Assembly (NCBI GenBank): GCA_035495315.1
Contig: DATJGF010000188.1
Span: 1 to 14,811, forward strand
Length of the DNA stretch: 14,811 nucleotides
Reading direction: 5' to 3'
From: DATJGF01 sp035495315
GTDB taxonomy: Bacteria > Verrucomicrobiota > Verrucomicrobiia > Limisphaerales > UBA8199
How positions within the stretch are numbered: position 1 is the first letter of the stretch; the number at the start of each line of letters is the position of its first letter. This document shows, in pieces, positions 5,724-13,521 of this stretch. The translations under genes and the position numbers were made by a program. The notes under the pieces are model-generated. The model had not been told where the DNA came from and searched no databases. It saw only the letters and a list, made by a program, of their open reading frames with translations.

Positions 5724-6590
5724 ATGCGGCTGGTGAAGTCAATCGTCTCAATGCAGCAGCTCGCCAGGAGCTGGGCACGAGCGGGAACCAAGGTTGGGTT
5801 TGTACCCACAATGGGGTACCTTCACGAGGGACATCTAAGCCTGGTTCGACACGGCCGGAAGTTGGTTGGGGCGCAAGGCAAAGTCGTGGTGAGCATCTAT
5901 GTCAATCCGACGCAGTTTGGACCGGCGGAAGACTTGTCGCGTTACCCACGAGATATGGCGCGGGACGCGAAGCTATGCCGGGGGGCTGGAGTAGACGTCA
6001 TCTTTGCTCCACAGGACGCCGAAATGTATCCGCGGGCAGCCGGTCGCGAGTTCAGCACTTACGTCGTCGAAGAGACGCTTTCGCGCGGGATGGAGGGGGC
6101 TTCCCGGCCGACACATTTCCGCGGAGTGACAACAGTCGTTGCGAAGCTCTTCAACATTGTGCAACCCGACGTTGCCGTTTTTGGCGCGAAGGATTATCAA
6201 CAAGCAGCCGTCGTTCAGCGCATGGTGCGCGACCTCGATTTTCCGGTTAAAATAATCGTCGCAGCAACACACCGCGAATCAGATGGTCTGGCGATGAGTT
6301 CGCGAAACAAGTATCTGGAAGGCGATTTGCGCAGGCAGGCGCTGGTGCTGTGGCGCTCGATCGAAGCAGCGCAACGAATGATCGGGAAAAACGCCAAGCC
6401 AATTTCCGCATTGGATCTCAAAAACCGGCTTAGGAACTTGATCGAGCAAGAACCGCAAGCGCGCCTGGACTACGTCGAATTCTTTGAGCCGGATACACTG
6501 AAGCCATTACCGAAAGTAACGCGTGGGACCCACATGGCCTTGGCGGTGTTCGTCGGGAAAACACGCCTTATCGATAACGCGCGGTTATGA
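5724..6590 (+). CDS. panC: Pantothenate synthetase PanC
   Basis: The enzyme joins pantoate and beta-alanine with ATP, through a pantoyl-adenylate, to make pantothenate for coenzyme A. The 288-residue product matches the family length (about 280) and shows its landmarks: VPTMGYLHEGHLSL with the nucleotide-binding HEGH (34-37), SIYVNPTQFGPAEDL (57-71), RPTHFRGVTTVV (128-139), FGAKDYQQ (153-160), and ESDGLAMSSRN (185-195) carrying the KMSKS-like loop. The frame opens 14 codons earlier at a TTG (5682), but the ATG at 5724 gives the usual N-terminus (MRLVKSIVSMQ). A GGGAG at 5699-5703 is too far upstream to be certain, and a TTG at 5715 is another possible start. The stop TGA overlaps the nadB ATG (ATGA), so the two genes are likely translationally coupled. 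Confidence 0.95.
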   Translation: MRLVKSIVSMQQLARSWARAGTKVGFVPTMGYLHEGHLSLVRHGRKLVGAQGKVVVSIYVNPTQFGPAEDLSRYPRDMARDAKLCRGAGVDVIFAPQDAEMYPRAAGREFSTYVVEETLSRGMEGASRPTHFRGVTTVVAKLFNIVQPDVAVFGAKDYQQAAVVQRMVRDLDFPVKIIVAATHRESDGLAMSSRNKYLEGDLRRQALVLWRSIEAAQRMIGKNAKPISALDLKNRLRNLIEQEPQARLDYVEFFEPDTLKPLPKVTRGTHMALAVFVGKTRLIDNARL

Positions 6591-8182
6591 GGCAATTCGA
6601 GTTCATCGTGCTGGGTAGCGGGATCGCCGGACTTTCGTTCGCCTTGAAAGTGGCGAAGCACGGGCGAGTTGCGATTGTCACCAAGAAAGATCGTGCCGAA
6701 TCCAATACAAACTATGCACAGGGTGGCATTGCCGCTGTCACCAGCAAGGAAGACTCGGTCGAGTTGCACGTAAGAGATACGCTCCAGGCGGGTGCCGGGC
6801 TGTGCAAAGAAAAGACGGTGCGCACGATCATCGCAGAAGGCCCGGCCCGGATCGGGGAGTTGATCGATTTGGGAATGCAATTTTCAGAGCGGGAAATTCC
6901 TGAATCGGCCGGGGCCCGCGAGCTCGACCTGGGCAAAGAGGGCGGCCATTCGAAACGGCGGATTCTGCACGCAAAGGACATCACGGGCCGGGAGGTAGAG
7001 CGCGCTTTGTTGGCGGCGGTAGCGGCGTCACCAAACATCGAGATTTTTGAAAACCATCTGGCGATCGATTTGGTGACAAACCAGAAACTCGGCTACGTGG
7101 GCGAGCCTCGCTGCCTCGGGGTTTATGTGCTGGATAAGCGAAGCGGAGTGGTAGAAACATTTTCGGGAGCCGTCACTATGCTGGCCACGGGCGGCTGCGG
7201 CAAAGTGTATCTCTACACGACCAACCCCGACATCGCGACCGGGGATGGCGTCGCGATGGCGTATCGCGCGGGAGCACCGGTCGCCAACATGGAGTTTATT
7301 CAATTCCACCCCACCTGCCTTTATCATCCCAAGGCTAAATCCTTCCTGATCAGTGAAGCAGTTCGTGGGGAGGGAGGCGTGCTGAAAACCTTGGAAGGCG
7401 TCGAATTCATGGACAAATACCATCCGCTGAAATCGCTCGCGCCGCGCGACATCGTCGCGCGCGCGATTGACAGCGAGATGAAGAAGAGCGGCGCGGATTA
7501 TGTCCTGTTGGATATTACCCACAGGCCGGCGCGCTTTGTCATGGACCGGTTTCCCAATATTTATCAGACCTGCTTGCGTTACGGGATAGATATTACCAAG
7601 GAACCGATACCGGTTGTGCCGGCCGCGCATTATCAATGTGGCGGCGTCGTCACCAATCTTGACGGCAAGACTGAAATCGAAGGCCTCTATGCCGTCGGCG
7701 AGGTCGCCTGTACCGGCCTGCACGGGGCAAACCGCCTGGCCAGCAATTCATTGCTGGAAGCCCTGGTTTGCGCTCATCGCGCGGCCAGGACCGTAATTAG
7801 CGCCCGTCCCAAACGAGTTGATTACAGCATCCCGGATTGGCAATCGGGCAAGGCCAATAACCCGGATGAAATGGTCGTGGTCTCGCATAACTGGGACGAA
7901 ATCCGCAGAGCTATGTGGGACTATGTCGGCATTGTGCGCACCACGAAACGATTGCAGCGTGCCGAGAAGCGAATCGCGAATTTGCAGGATGAAATCCAGG
8001 AGTATTACTGGGACTTCATCGTTACGAGCGATCTGCTCGAGCTGAGAAATATCGCGACGGTGGCTGAGGTGATCATCGCGAGCGCTTTGCAGCGGCCTGA
8101 AAGTCGCGGTTTGCATTACAACCTCGATTATCCAAACCCGAACCCGGACTGGGCGCAGCGCGATACGATCGTCAGAAAATGA
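6587..8182 (+). CDS. nadB: L-aspartate oxidase NadB
   Basis: This FAD enzyme oxidises L-aspartate to iminoaspartate, the first step of NAD synthesis; NadA then makes quinolinate. The 531-residue product has normal length. It shows the FAD dinucleotide site VLGSGIAGL (8-16), the SNTNYAQGG segment (39-47), HSKRRILHAKD (121-131), and the substrate site with HPT (241-243), RGEGG (260-264), RDIVARAI (287-294) and HYQCGGV (348-354). GEVACTGLHGANRLASNSLLE (371-391) completes the FAD-binding domain, and a helical C-terminal domain follows. These features separate it from the related succinate dehydrogenase flavoproteins. It overlaps panC by 4 nt, forming a cofactor operon (coenzyme A and NAD, with beta-alanine and NAD precursors both derived from aspartate). 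nadA and nadC are not in the window. Confidence 0.96.
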   Translation: MRQFEFIVLGSGIAGLSFALKVAKHGRVAIVTKKDRAESNTNYAQGGIAAVTSKEDSVELHVRDTLQAGAGLCKEKTVRTIIAEGPARIGELIDLGMQFSEREIPESAGARELDLGKEGGHSKRRILHAKDITGREVERALLAAVAASPNIEIFENHLAIDLVTNQKLGYVGEPRCLGVYVLDKRSGVVETFSGAVTMLATGGCGKVYLYTTNPDIATGDGVAMAYRAGAPVANMEFIQFHPTCLYHPKAKSFLISEAVRGEGGVLKTLEGVEFMDKYHPLKSLAPRDIVARAIDSEMKKSGADYVLLDITHRPARFVMDRFPNIYQTCLRYGIDITKEPIPVVPAAHYQCGGVVTNLDGKTEIEGLYAVGEVACTGLHGANRLASNSLLEALVCAHRAARTVISARPKRVDYSIPDWQSGKANNPDEMVVVSHNWDEIRRAMWDYVGIVRTTKRLQRAEKRIANLQDEIQEYYWDFIVTSDLLELRNIATVAEVIIASALQRPESRGLHYNLDYPNPNPDWAQRDTIVRK

Positions 8183-8258
8183 TTGTGGGAGACGACGTAA
8201 AGAGACTCTAAAGCCCCTCGGGCCCGATTAAAAGTGGTGAGCCGCGCCTGAGTGGAGC

Positions 8259-8392
8259 CGGAGCGCGGGACGTCCCGGCCCGCAGCAGATATTTGCGGCT
8301 GAGGCCAGCGCAACTGCGAAACGCCTGGCGCGAAGACCTTCACAACTCAAGCCCGCCTCAACCCGCTGCGGGCCGGGACGTCCCGCGCTCCG
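8259..8392. repeat. Perfect 28-bp inverted repeat between nadB and the U32 gene
   Basis: Bases 8259-8286 and 8365-8392 are exact reverse complements over 28 bp, separated by 78 bp. Each arm contains the self-complementary core CGGGACGTCCCG. The 8183-8524 gap holds no credible gene; apart from this repeat I see only a weak promoter-like pair (TTGTTT 8485, TATCTT 8508). The structure could be a MITE-like or REP-like element, or a large hairpin ending nadB transcription. The core is shared with the palindrome at 1960-1982. Confidence 0.75.
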
Positions 8393-8524
8393 AAACGCAG
8401 TTTCGCGTCTTTCAAGGCCGATGCCGCTCCTCACCTACAATTAATGACGCCCATATCGCTTCCTGCACCCCCCTGAGATAGCCTTTGTTTCCGCGTGCCA
8501 GGCGGTTTATCTTGCCTGTCGCTA

Positions 8525-11140
8525 ATGAGCATTAGTTCGGGTTCCAACCTACAAACGCCAGAGGGCCACCAGGCCTTCTCGCAACCGGCCGGGCAAGCGA
8601 TCCGCGTTCCGGAGTTGCTCGCGCCCGCAGGCGATTGGGAATGCGCCAAGGCCGCCGTGGAAAACGGCGCGGACGCGATCTATTTCGGGCTGGAAAAATT
8701 CAATGCCCGCATGCGGGCCCACAACTTCACCGAAGCCGATTTGCCCCGTTTGATGGATTTCCTCCACCGTCGTGGTGTAAAGGGATACGTCACATTCAAT
8801 ACACTGGTTTTTGAAAACGAAATGGCCGAGGCCGAACAATATACGCGGGCCATCATTGCTGCCGGCGTTGACGCCGCCATTGTGCAGGATGTCGGTATTT
8901 GCAGGCTGATTCGGCAACTCTCACCCGATTTTCCGATCCACGTCTCGACGCAAATGACCGTGACCAGCCTGGCGGGGATCGAGTTTGCCAGAAAACTGGG
9001 CTGCAACCTGGTCGTGCTCGCGCGCGAGTGCTCGTTAAAAGAAATCGAATCCATACAAGCGACCCAAATCGGAAAATCGAATTTAATGCCGCTGGAGGTT
9101 TTCGTCCACGGTGCGCTCTGTGTCGCTTACTCGGGTCAATGCCTGACCAGTGAAGCTCTGGGCGGACGCTCAGCTAACCGAGGCGAATGTGCCCAGGCCT
9201 GCCGCATGCCCTACGATCTGCTCTCTGATGGGCAGCCGGTGGCACTCGGCGACCGGAAGTACTTGCTGAGCCCGCAGGACCTGGCTGGGCTTGAGTTGCT
9301 GCCTGACCTGGCCCGGGTTGGGGTCGCCTCGCTCAAGATTGAGGGCAGGCTAAAGTCGCCAGAGTACGTCGCGAATATCACGCGTGTTTATCGTCGGGCG
9401 CTCGATGAGTTGGTAGCGGCAGGCGGCCCGCCTGCCAGAGAGCCGGGCATCTTGCCCGGCGGAGGAAACGCAGACTCAGATCGAGTTCAGTACGAAATGG
9501 AAATGGCCTTTTCGCGCGGCCTCTATACCGGCTGGTTCAGGGGCATTAACAACCAGCAATTGGTCCATGGACGATTCGGAAAAAAGCGAGGCGTCTATTT
9601 AGGCGAGGTGGTAGCGATCCGGAAAGACGGAGTCTGCGTGTGCCTGGAAGGGCCGCTCAAACCCGGCGACGGAGTAGTTTTTGACGCCGGTCGACCCGAA
9701 GAGCAGGAGGAAGGCGGACGCGTTTATGAAATGAAACCGGCCCAACCAGGCAAGGACCAGCCCAATGGCGCGCTGACCGTGCTCGGATTCGGCACCGGCG
9801 ATCTCAACCTTAAGCGCATTCGCATCGGTGATAAATTATGGAAAACAAGCGATCCTGAATTGGAACGCCAGTTGCGTCTGAGTTTCCAGGGAAATACACC
9901 GCAATACCGCCGGCCGATCACCGTTGAAGTGCACGGCGCTGTGGGTAAGCCTCTAACCTTAATCGGCCGGGACGAACTCGGTCACACGGTCCAACTCGAT
10001 TCGGCAATGCCGCTGGTCGCCGCCGAAAAACAACCGCTCGATGTACCGAGATTAAAGGCGCAGCTGGGCCGACTGGGTGGCACGTCGTTCGAGTTGCGCA
10101 AACTCCAGTCATTCCTGCAGGGATCGGTTCTGCTACCCTTAAGCGAACTGAATCGTTTGCGCCGGGACATGGTCTCTGCCTTGGAACAGTTGCGGGCACA
10201 ACCCTTACGCTGGACTCTTCTGACTGAAAGCGCGCCTCCTCAACCGGCCGAGCAAGCCCCCAAGAAGAACGGGCACACGAACCGGTTGACCTGCTTGAAT
10301 GTCCTCGTCCGAAGCCTCCCTCAACTCGAGGCGATTCTCGAGCGCGGGGTAGGAACTGTGTATTGCGATTTTGAGGATCCAAAAAAATACCGCGATGCGG
10401 TAAAGTTGTTTCGAGGCTCCGAACGTCGGGTTGCGTCAGCGGAAATATTCGTTGCCCCGCCGAGAATTTTTAAGACCGGGGAAGAGTGGACATTGAAACA
10501 GGTTCGTTCCTGCGAAGCGGATGGCTACCTGATCCGGAACTACGACCACCTGCAGTATTTTGCCGCGGATCGGAAGATCGGAGACTATTCCCTGAATATT
10601 GCCAACCACCGCGCGGCGGAGTATTTCAAAAATGGGTTCCACCTCGAAAGGGTCACGCCGTCCTACGACTTGAATTTCACCCAACTCGAGGCGTTGTTGC
10701 AGGCGGCACCTCCGGAATGGTTCGAAGTCACCATTCACCAGCACATGCCGATGTTTCACATGGAACACTGCCTGTTCTGCGCGTTCCTGTCCCAAGGCAC
10801 AGATTATACCAACTGCGGCCGGCCTTGCGATAAACACGATCTAAAGCTGCGTGACCGTGCCGGCGCACAACATCCGGTGAAGGCCGATTCGGGGTGTCGC
10901 AACACCGTCTTTAACGCGCTGGCACAGACCGGCGCCGAATACGTCGAACGCATGATGGCGCTGGGCGTGCGCTATTTCCGCATCGAATTTGTGAACGAAA
11001 CGGCGGACCAGGTTGTTTCGACCCTTCAGAAGTATCAGCTTTTGCTTCAAGGCAAACTGACGGGCGCTGAGCTTTGGCGCGATCTCAAACTGATGAATCA
11101 GCTGGGAGTCACGCGCGGTCAGATTGGCGTGCGCAAGTGA
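8525..11140 (+). CDS. Long U32 peptidase-family protein with DUF3656-like region (RNA hydroxylation type)
   Basis: This 871-residue protein belongs to the peptidase U32 family. Despite the name, well-studied members (TrhP, RlhA) hydroxylate tRNA or 23S rRNA. The N-terminal U32 domain spans roughly residues 28-295: PELLAPAGDWECAKAAVENG, ADAIYFGL, FNTLVF, HVSTQMTVT, and HGALCVAYSGQCLTS with four cysteines (199, 206, 222, 226), then SLKIEGRLKSPEYV. A middle region with FGKKRGVYLGEV and beta-rich sequence resembles DUF3656. A second part has its own cysteine cluster (Cys749, 752, 764, 768 in HCLFC and NCGRPC). Both clusters suggest iron-sulfur or metal sites. The length greatly exceeds TrhP (about 450) and RlhA (about 650). 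A GTG at 8495 would add ten residues; I prefer the ATG at 8525. Codons 298-312 derive from an inserted double palindrome. A 6-bp hairpin (11137-11155) overlaps the stop; rimO converges 66 bp beyond. Confidence 0.9.
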   Translation: MSISSGSNLQTPEGHQAFSQPAGQAIRVPELLAPAGDWECAKAAVENGADAIYFGLEKFNARMRAHNFTEADLPRLMDFLHRRGVKGYVTFNTLVFENEMAEAEQYTRAIIAAGVDAAIVQDVGICRLIRQLSPDFPIHVSTQMTVTSLAGIEFARKLGCNLVVLARECSLKEIESIQATQIGKSNLMPLEVFVHGALCVAYSGQCLTSEALGGRSANRGECAQACRMPYDLLSDGQPVALGDRKYLLSPQDLAGLELLPDLARVGVASLKIEGRLKSPEYVANITRVYRRALDELVAAGGPPAREPGILPGGGNADSDRVQYEMEMAFSRGLYTGWFRGINNQQLVHGRFGKKRGVYLGEVVAIRKDGVCVCLEGPLKPGDGVVFDAGRPEEQEEGGRVYEMKPAQPGKDQPNGALTVLGFGTGDLNLKRIRIGDKLWKTSDPELERQLRLSFQGNTPQYRRPITVEVHGAVGKPLTLIGRDELGHTVQLDSAMPLVAAEKQPLDVPRLKAQLGRLGGTSFELRKLQSFLQGSVLLPLSELNRLRRDMVSALEQLRAQPLRWTLLTESAPPQPAEQAPKKNGHTNRLTCLNVLVRSLPQLEAILERGVGTVYCDFEDPKKYRDAVKLFRGSERRVASAEIFVAPPRIFKTGEEWTLKQVRSCEADGYLIRNYDHLQYFAADRKIGDYSLNIANHRAAEYFKNGFHLERVTPSYDLNFTQLEALLQAAPPEWFEVTIHQHMPMFHMEHCLFCAFLSQGTDYTNCGRPCDKHDLKLRDRAGAQHPVKADSGCRNTVFNALAQTGAEYVERMMALGVRYFRIEFVNETADQVVSTLQKYQLLLQGKLTGAELWRDLKLMNQLGVTRGQIGVRK
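9418..9460 (+). repeat. Double palindrome inserted in frame inside the U32 gene
   Basis: Two perfect hairpins lie side by side: GGCAGGCGG/CCGCCTGCC around one base (9418-9436) and GCCGGGCA/TGCCCGGC around TCT (9442-9460). They encode residues 298-312, a Gly/Pro-rich stretch (AAGGPPAREPGILPG), exactly at the junction after the N-terminal U32 domain where a flexible linker is expected. The pattern resembles palindromic elements that insert in frame into genes, as known for Rickettsia RPEs. Confidence 0.65.
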
Positions 11141-11206
11141 TCGCCGGCGGATCACAACTGCCGAGAACAAACAGGCAAAGGACAGGGGGCAGTTATCACC
11201 GGTAAC

Positions 11207-12871
11207 TCACACCGGTTCGGCAATTAAATCATAATCCGTATGCCCGATGACTTTGACCTGGGCGAACTCGCCCAGGGGTAAATCACCGCGAACATAGACA
11301 CGCCCGTCGATGTCCGGCGCATCGGCCTCGCCGCGGGCGACCAGATAACGGCCTCGCAACTGTTCGGTGTGCCGGTCTCGTGACCGAATGAGCCCATGCT
11401 CCCAGGAGCTGATGCGCGCTCCGCGAAGCTCTTTAGCACTCGCTTCCTTCTCCACGAGCACCTTGAGATGACGACCCACAAACGATTCCGAAACCGCAAC
11501 GGCCACCTCGTGTTGAACGGCCATCGCCCGCTTGCGCCGTCGCTGTTTAATATTGGCGGGAATTTGACCGGCCATAGTGCCGGCGCGCGTCCCTTCCTCC
11601 TGCGAATAAGCGAAGACACCAAGCCGCTCAAATTTGGTGACCCGAATGAATTCAAGCAGCTCCTCGAAATACTCATTGGTTTCCCCTGGAAAACCCACAA
11701 TGAAAGTGGTTCGCAAGGTTATCCCGGGAACGCCAGCGCGAATGCGGCGAAGCAGATCGACAATGTACTCTTGCGAAGTTTCGCGACGCATTCGTTCCAG
11801 CATGTTTTGATGGATATGCTGAAGAGGAATATCGATGTAACGCGCGACTTTCGGGCATTGGTGAATGGTCTCAATGAGTTCGTCGGTCCAATGCGCCGGG
11901 TGCGTGTACAGCAAGCGGATCCAGAAATCGCCGGGCAAGGCGTTGAGTTGACGCAGCAGACTGCAGATCGTCGTACTCTCGGCGGGCAAGTGCTTGACAG
12001 CATCGGTGAAACGGTCAGGCGCGGAGATGGCGCGGGAGTGATTGGGCCGCAGGTCCAGGCCGTAATAGGTGGAATCTTGCGAGATTAGGTTTAGTTCTTT
12101 AGTACCGTCGGCGAGTAGAGCCCTGGCTTCGGCAACGATGTCGGTTTGCAACCGGCTGCGATGACCACCGCGCATCCGGGGAATGATGCAGAAACTGCAA
12201 GGATGATTGCAGCCCTCGGCGATTTTGAGATAAGCGAAATGGCGCGGCGTCAAGCGGAACCGCGGGGTCGCGTAATCGGGAATGTAGCTTGGACGGAGAT
12301 TGACCTCGACCAAAGGCGCAGAGGAGGGCTCGCGGCTGGAGTGTTCAAGTGCCGCGAAGTTATTCATGATGTCTGACTTCTTATTATGCTGTGCTGAAAT
12401 CGAATGACTCGCCCCAGGGTGCCCTTTGCGATTCCTGGCCGGCTGCTCGGATGGTTTCGCCGCGGAAGCCTTAAGCCGTTCACGACGTTTGGCCATGGCT
12501 TGCTTGACGATCTCAGTCACTTGGGCGACCTGATCGATGCCCATAAAGGCGTCGACCTCGGGCAGCAGCCTGGGCAGCTCCTCGCGAAACCGTTGTGGCA
12601 GGCACCCGGCAACAATCAACGCCTGGCCACGGTTGTGAGCCTCACGGACCTGCGCAGAATCCAGAATGGTATCGACACTCTCCTCCTGGGCGGCATCGAT
12701 AAACGAACACGTATTGACAATCACGGCGTCGGCCTGTTCAGCCTGGTTGATGATTTCCACGCCCTCCTTTAACAGGGTGCCCAGCATAATCTCACCATCC
12801 ACCAAATTCTTGGCGCATCCCAGCGAGATCAGGCCTACTCGCAACGGTTCTTCGACAGACGTTTGCTTCAT
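11207..12871 (-). CDS. rimO: Ribosomal protein S12 methylthiotransferase RimO, with extra segments
   Basis: RimO is a radical SAM enzyme that methylthiolates an aspartate of ribosomal protein S12. The 554-residue product has the UPF0004 domain (residues 10-125) with cluster cysteines Cys19, Cys55 and Cys90 in SLGCAKN, NTCSF and AGCLPQ. The radical SAM domain (about 208-440) carries CNHPCSFC (Cys221, 225, 228), IIPRMRGGHRSR, the RimO-like SQDSTYYGLDL and DIPLQH. A C-terminal TRAM domain includes GRVYVRGDLPLGEF. SLGCAKNLVD, SQDSTYYG and the C-terminal D-rich TRAM favour RimO over MiaB. It is about 110 residues longer than usual RimO (about 440). One extra segment (residues 130-190, low complexity, polar) sits between the first two domains, and a second of about 28 residues (274-301) lies inside the radical SAM domain. 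Cysteine sets are intact, so it is probably functional. The ATG at 12871 lacks a clear ribosome site. Confidence 0.93.
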   Translation of the reverse strand: MKQTSVEEPLRVGLISLGCAKNLVDGEIMLGTLLKEGVEIINQAEQADAVIVNTCSFIDAAQEESVDTILDSAQVREAHNRGQALIVAGCLPQRFREELPRLLPEVDAFMGIDQVAQVTEIVKQAMAKRRERLKASAAKPSEQPARNRKGHPGASHSISAQHNKKSDIMNNFAALEHSSREPSSAPLVEVNLRPSYIPDYATPRFRLTPRHFAYLKIAEGCNHPCSFCIIPRMRGGHRSRLQTDIVAEARALLADGTKELNLISQDSTYYGLDLRPNHSRAISAPDRFTDAVKHLPAESTTICSLLRQLNALPGDFWIRLLYTHPAHWTDELIETIHQCPKVARYIDIPLQHIHQNMLERMRRETSQEYIVDLLRRIRAGVPGITLRTTFIVGFPGETNEYFEELLEFIRVTKFERLGVFAYSQEEGTRAGTMAGQIPANIKQRRRKRAMAVQHEVAVAVSESFVGRHLKVLVEKEASAKELRGARISSWEHGLIRSRDRHTEQLRGRYLVARGEADAPDIDGRVYVRGDLPLGEFAQVKVIGHTDYDLIAEPV

Positions 12872-13521
12872 TAAAAGAAAAGACTTTAACCTATCAAAGA
12901 GGACGAAACAACCTGAGTTGCGCCCGAACCTCTAGCCGAAGTTCGTCAGCGCCGACGAACCTAGAGCTAAGGTCCGGTGCAAAATGGAACCCCGGCGGGG
13001 TTTCAAGATTCGACAAAGGTTTTTGCCGTCCTGTCAGCCCGCGCCCAACGATGAGTCCGGCAGCGATCCCCATGGCAAAGAATTAATCCTAACATTTGGC
13101 CGAAACCCACTCGTAAGGCACTGCTCCAAAAACATAAACCGCGAAACAGGCCACAATGAGCAGGGCGTCAGCCCGCCCCGAGGCACAAGCCCCTGAAGAC
13201 AGATCAGTGACGTCCGTTAAGTAAGCATAACGCACGCATCAGCGGGGGGGAGATAGTTCGGCCCCGACCGCGATCGCTGCTCGGACTTCGCTCTTTGTGC
13301 CCGACCTTAAAATGCTTTACTTGGCGGTGCCCCACCGGGGAAACCAGCCAGCCGAAATGCGCGTTTTCAAAACACCCTGAGAGCCGCTCCCAACCTGCCG
13401 AACCCAGTTCAACGCTAACCGGTGCAGATGAAGATCGTCTCTCTTCAAGGTGCGTTCAATCACATGTCAGCTGACGCCGCACCAGCGCTTAGTCTCGTCG
13501 GCTATCATTTTTTCCTCAAAC
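12872..13521. other. 650-bp region without a convincing gene; short broken minus-strand frames
   Basis: No RNA gene or known domain is recognised here. On the minus strand three consecutive short stop-free stretches run toward rimO. The first is 13455-13204 (83 codons with no start near its head, containing HFGWLVSPVGHRQVKHF). The second is 13235-13089 (48 codons from GTG, with the hydrophobic ALLIVACFAVYVFGAV). The third is 13073-12894 (59 codons from ATG, MGIAAGLIVGRGLTGRQKPL), ending 22 nt before the rimO ATG. Directly after the cytochrome gene, GAGGAAAAAATG at 13508 is a strong ribosome site and start, but its frame stops after 13 codons. A small hairpin AACCCC/GGGGTT lies at 12988-13002. 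The stretch could be a decayed gene, a repeat element or an untranslated RNA; the sequence alone does not decide. Confidence 0.4.
12930..12966. repeat. Palindrome about 60 bp upstream of rimO
   Basis: CTCTAG (12930-12935) pairs with CTAGAG (12961-12966), and GTTCGTC (12941-12947) with GACGAAC (12954-12960), around a 6-nt loop. A 5-nt bulge (ccgaa) lies on the left side. It could be a REP-like repeat or a structured part of the rimO 5' leader. It has no T-run. Confidence 0.55.

Noticed and set aside
5651..6250. 199-codon plus-strand frame overlapping panC
   Set aside because: Shifted frame of panC; its sequence is rich in Arg/Gly/Ser and shows no domain.
7028..7723. 231-codon minus-strand frame inside nadB
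   Set aside because: Antisense shadow of a strongly conserved enzyme; frames this long are common opposite GC-rich genes.
8485..8513. TTGTTT-17 bp-TATCTT as promoter of the U32 gene
   Set aside because: Poor -35 match and the transcript would start only a few bases before the ATG; too weak to annotate.
11137..11155. Hairpin GTGATC/GATCAC as a terminator between the U32 gene and rimO
   Set aside because: Only a 6-bp stem, no T-run on either side, and it overlaps the stop codon; kept as a remark rather than a feature.
12984..13196. 70-codon plus-strand frame in the gap upstream of rimO
   Set aside because: No ribosome site, no domain, and composition like random sequence; not supported as a gene.
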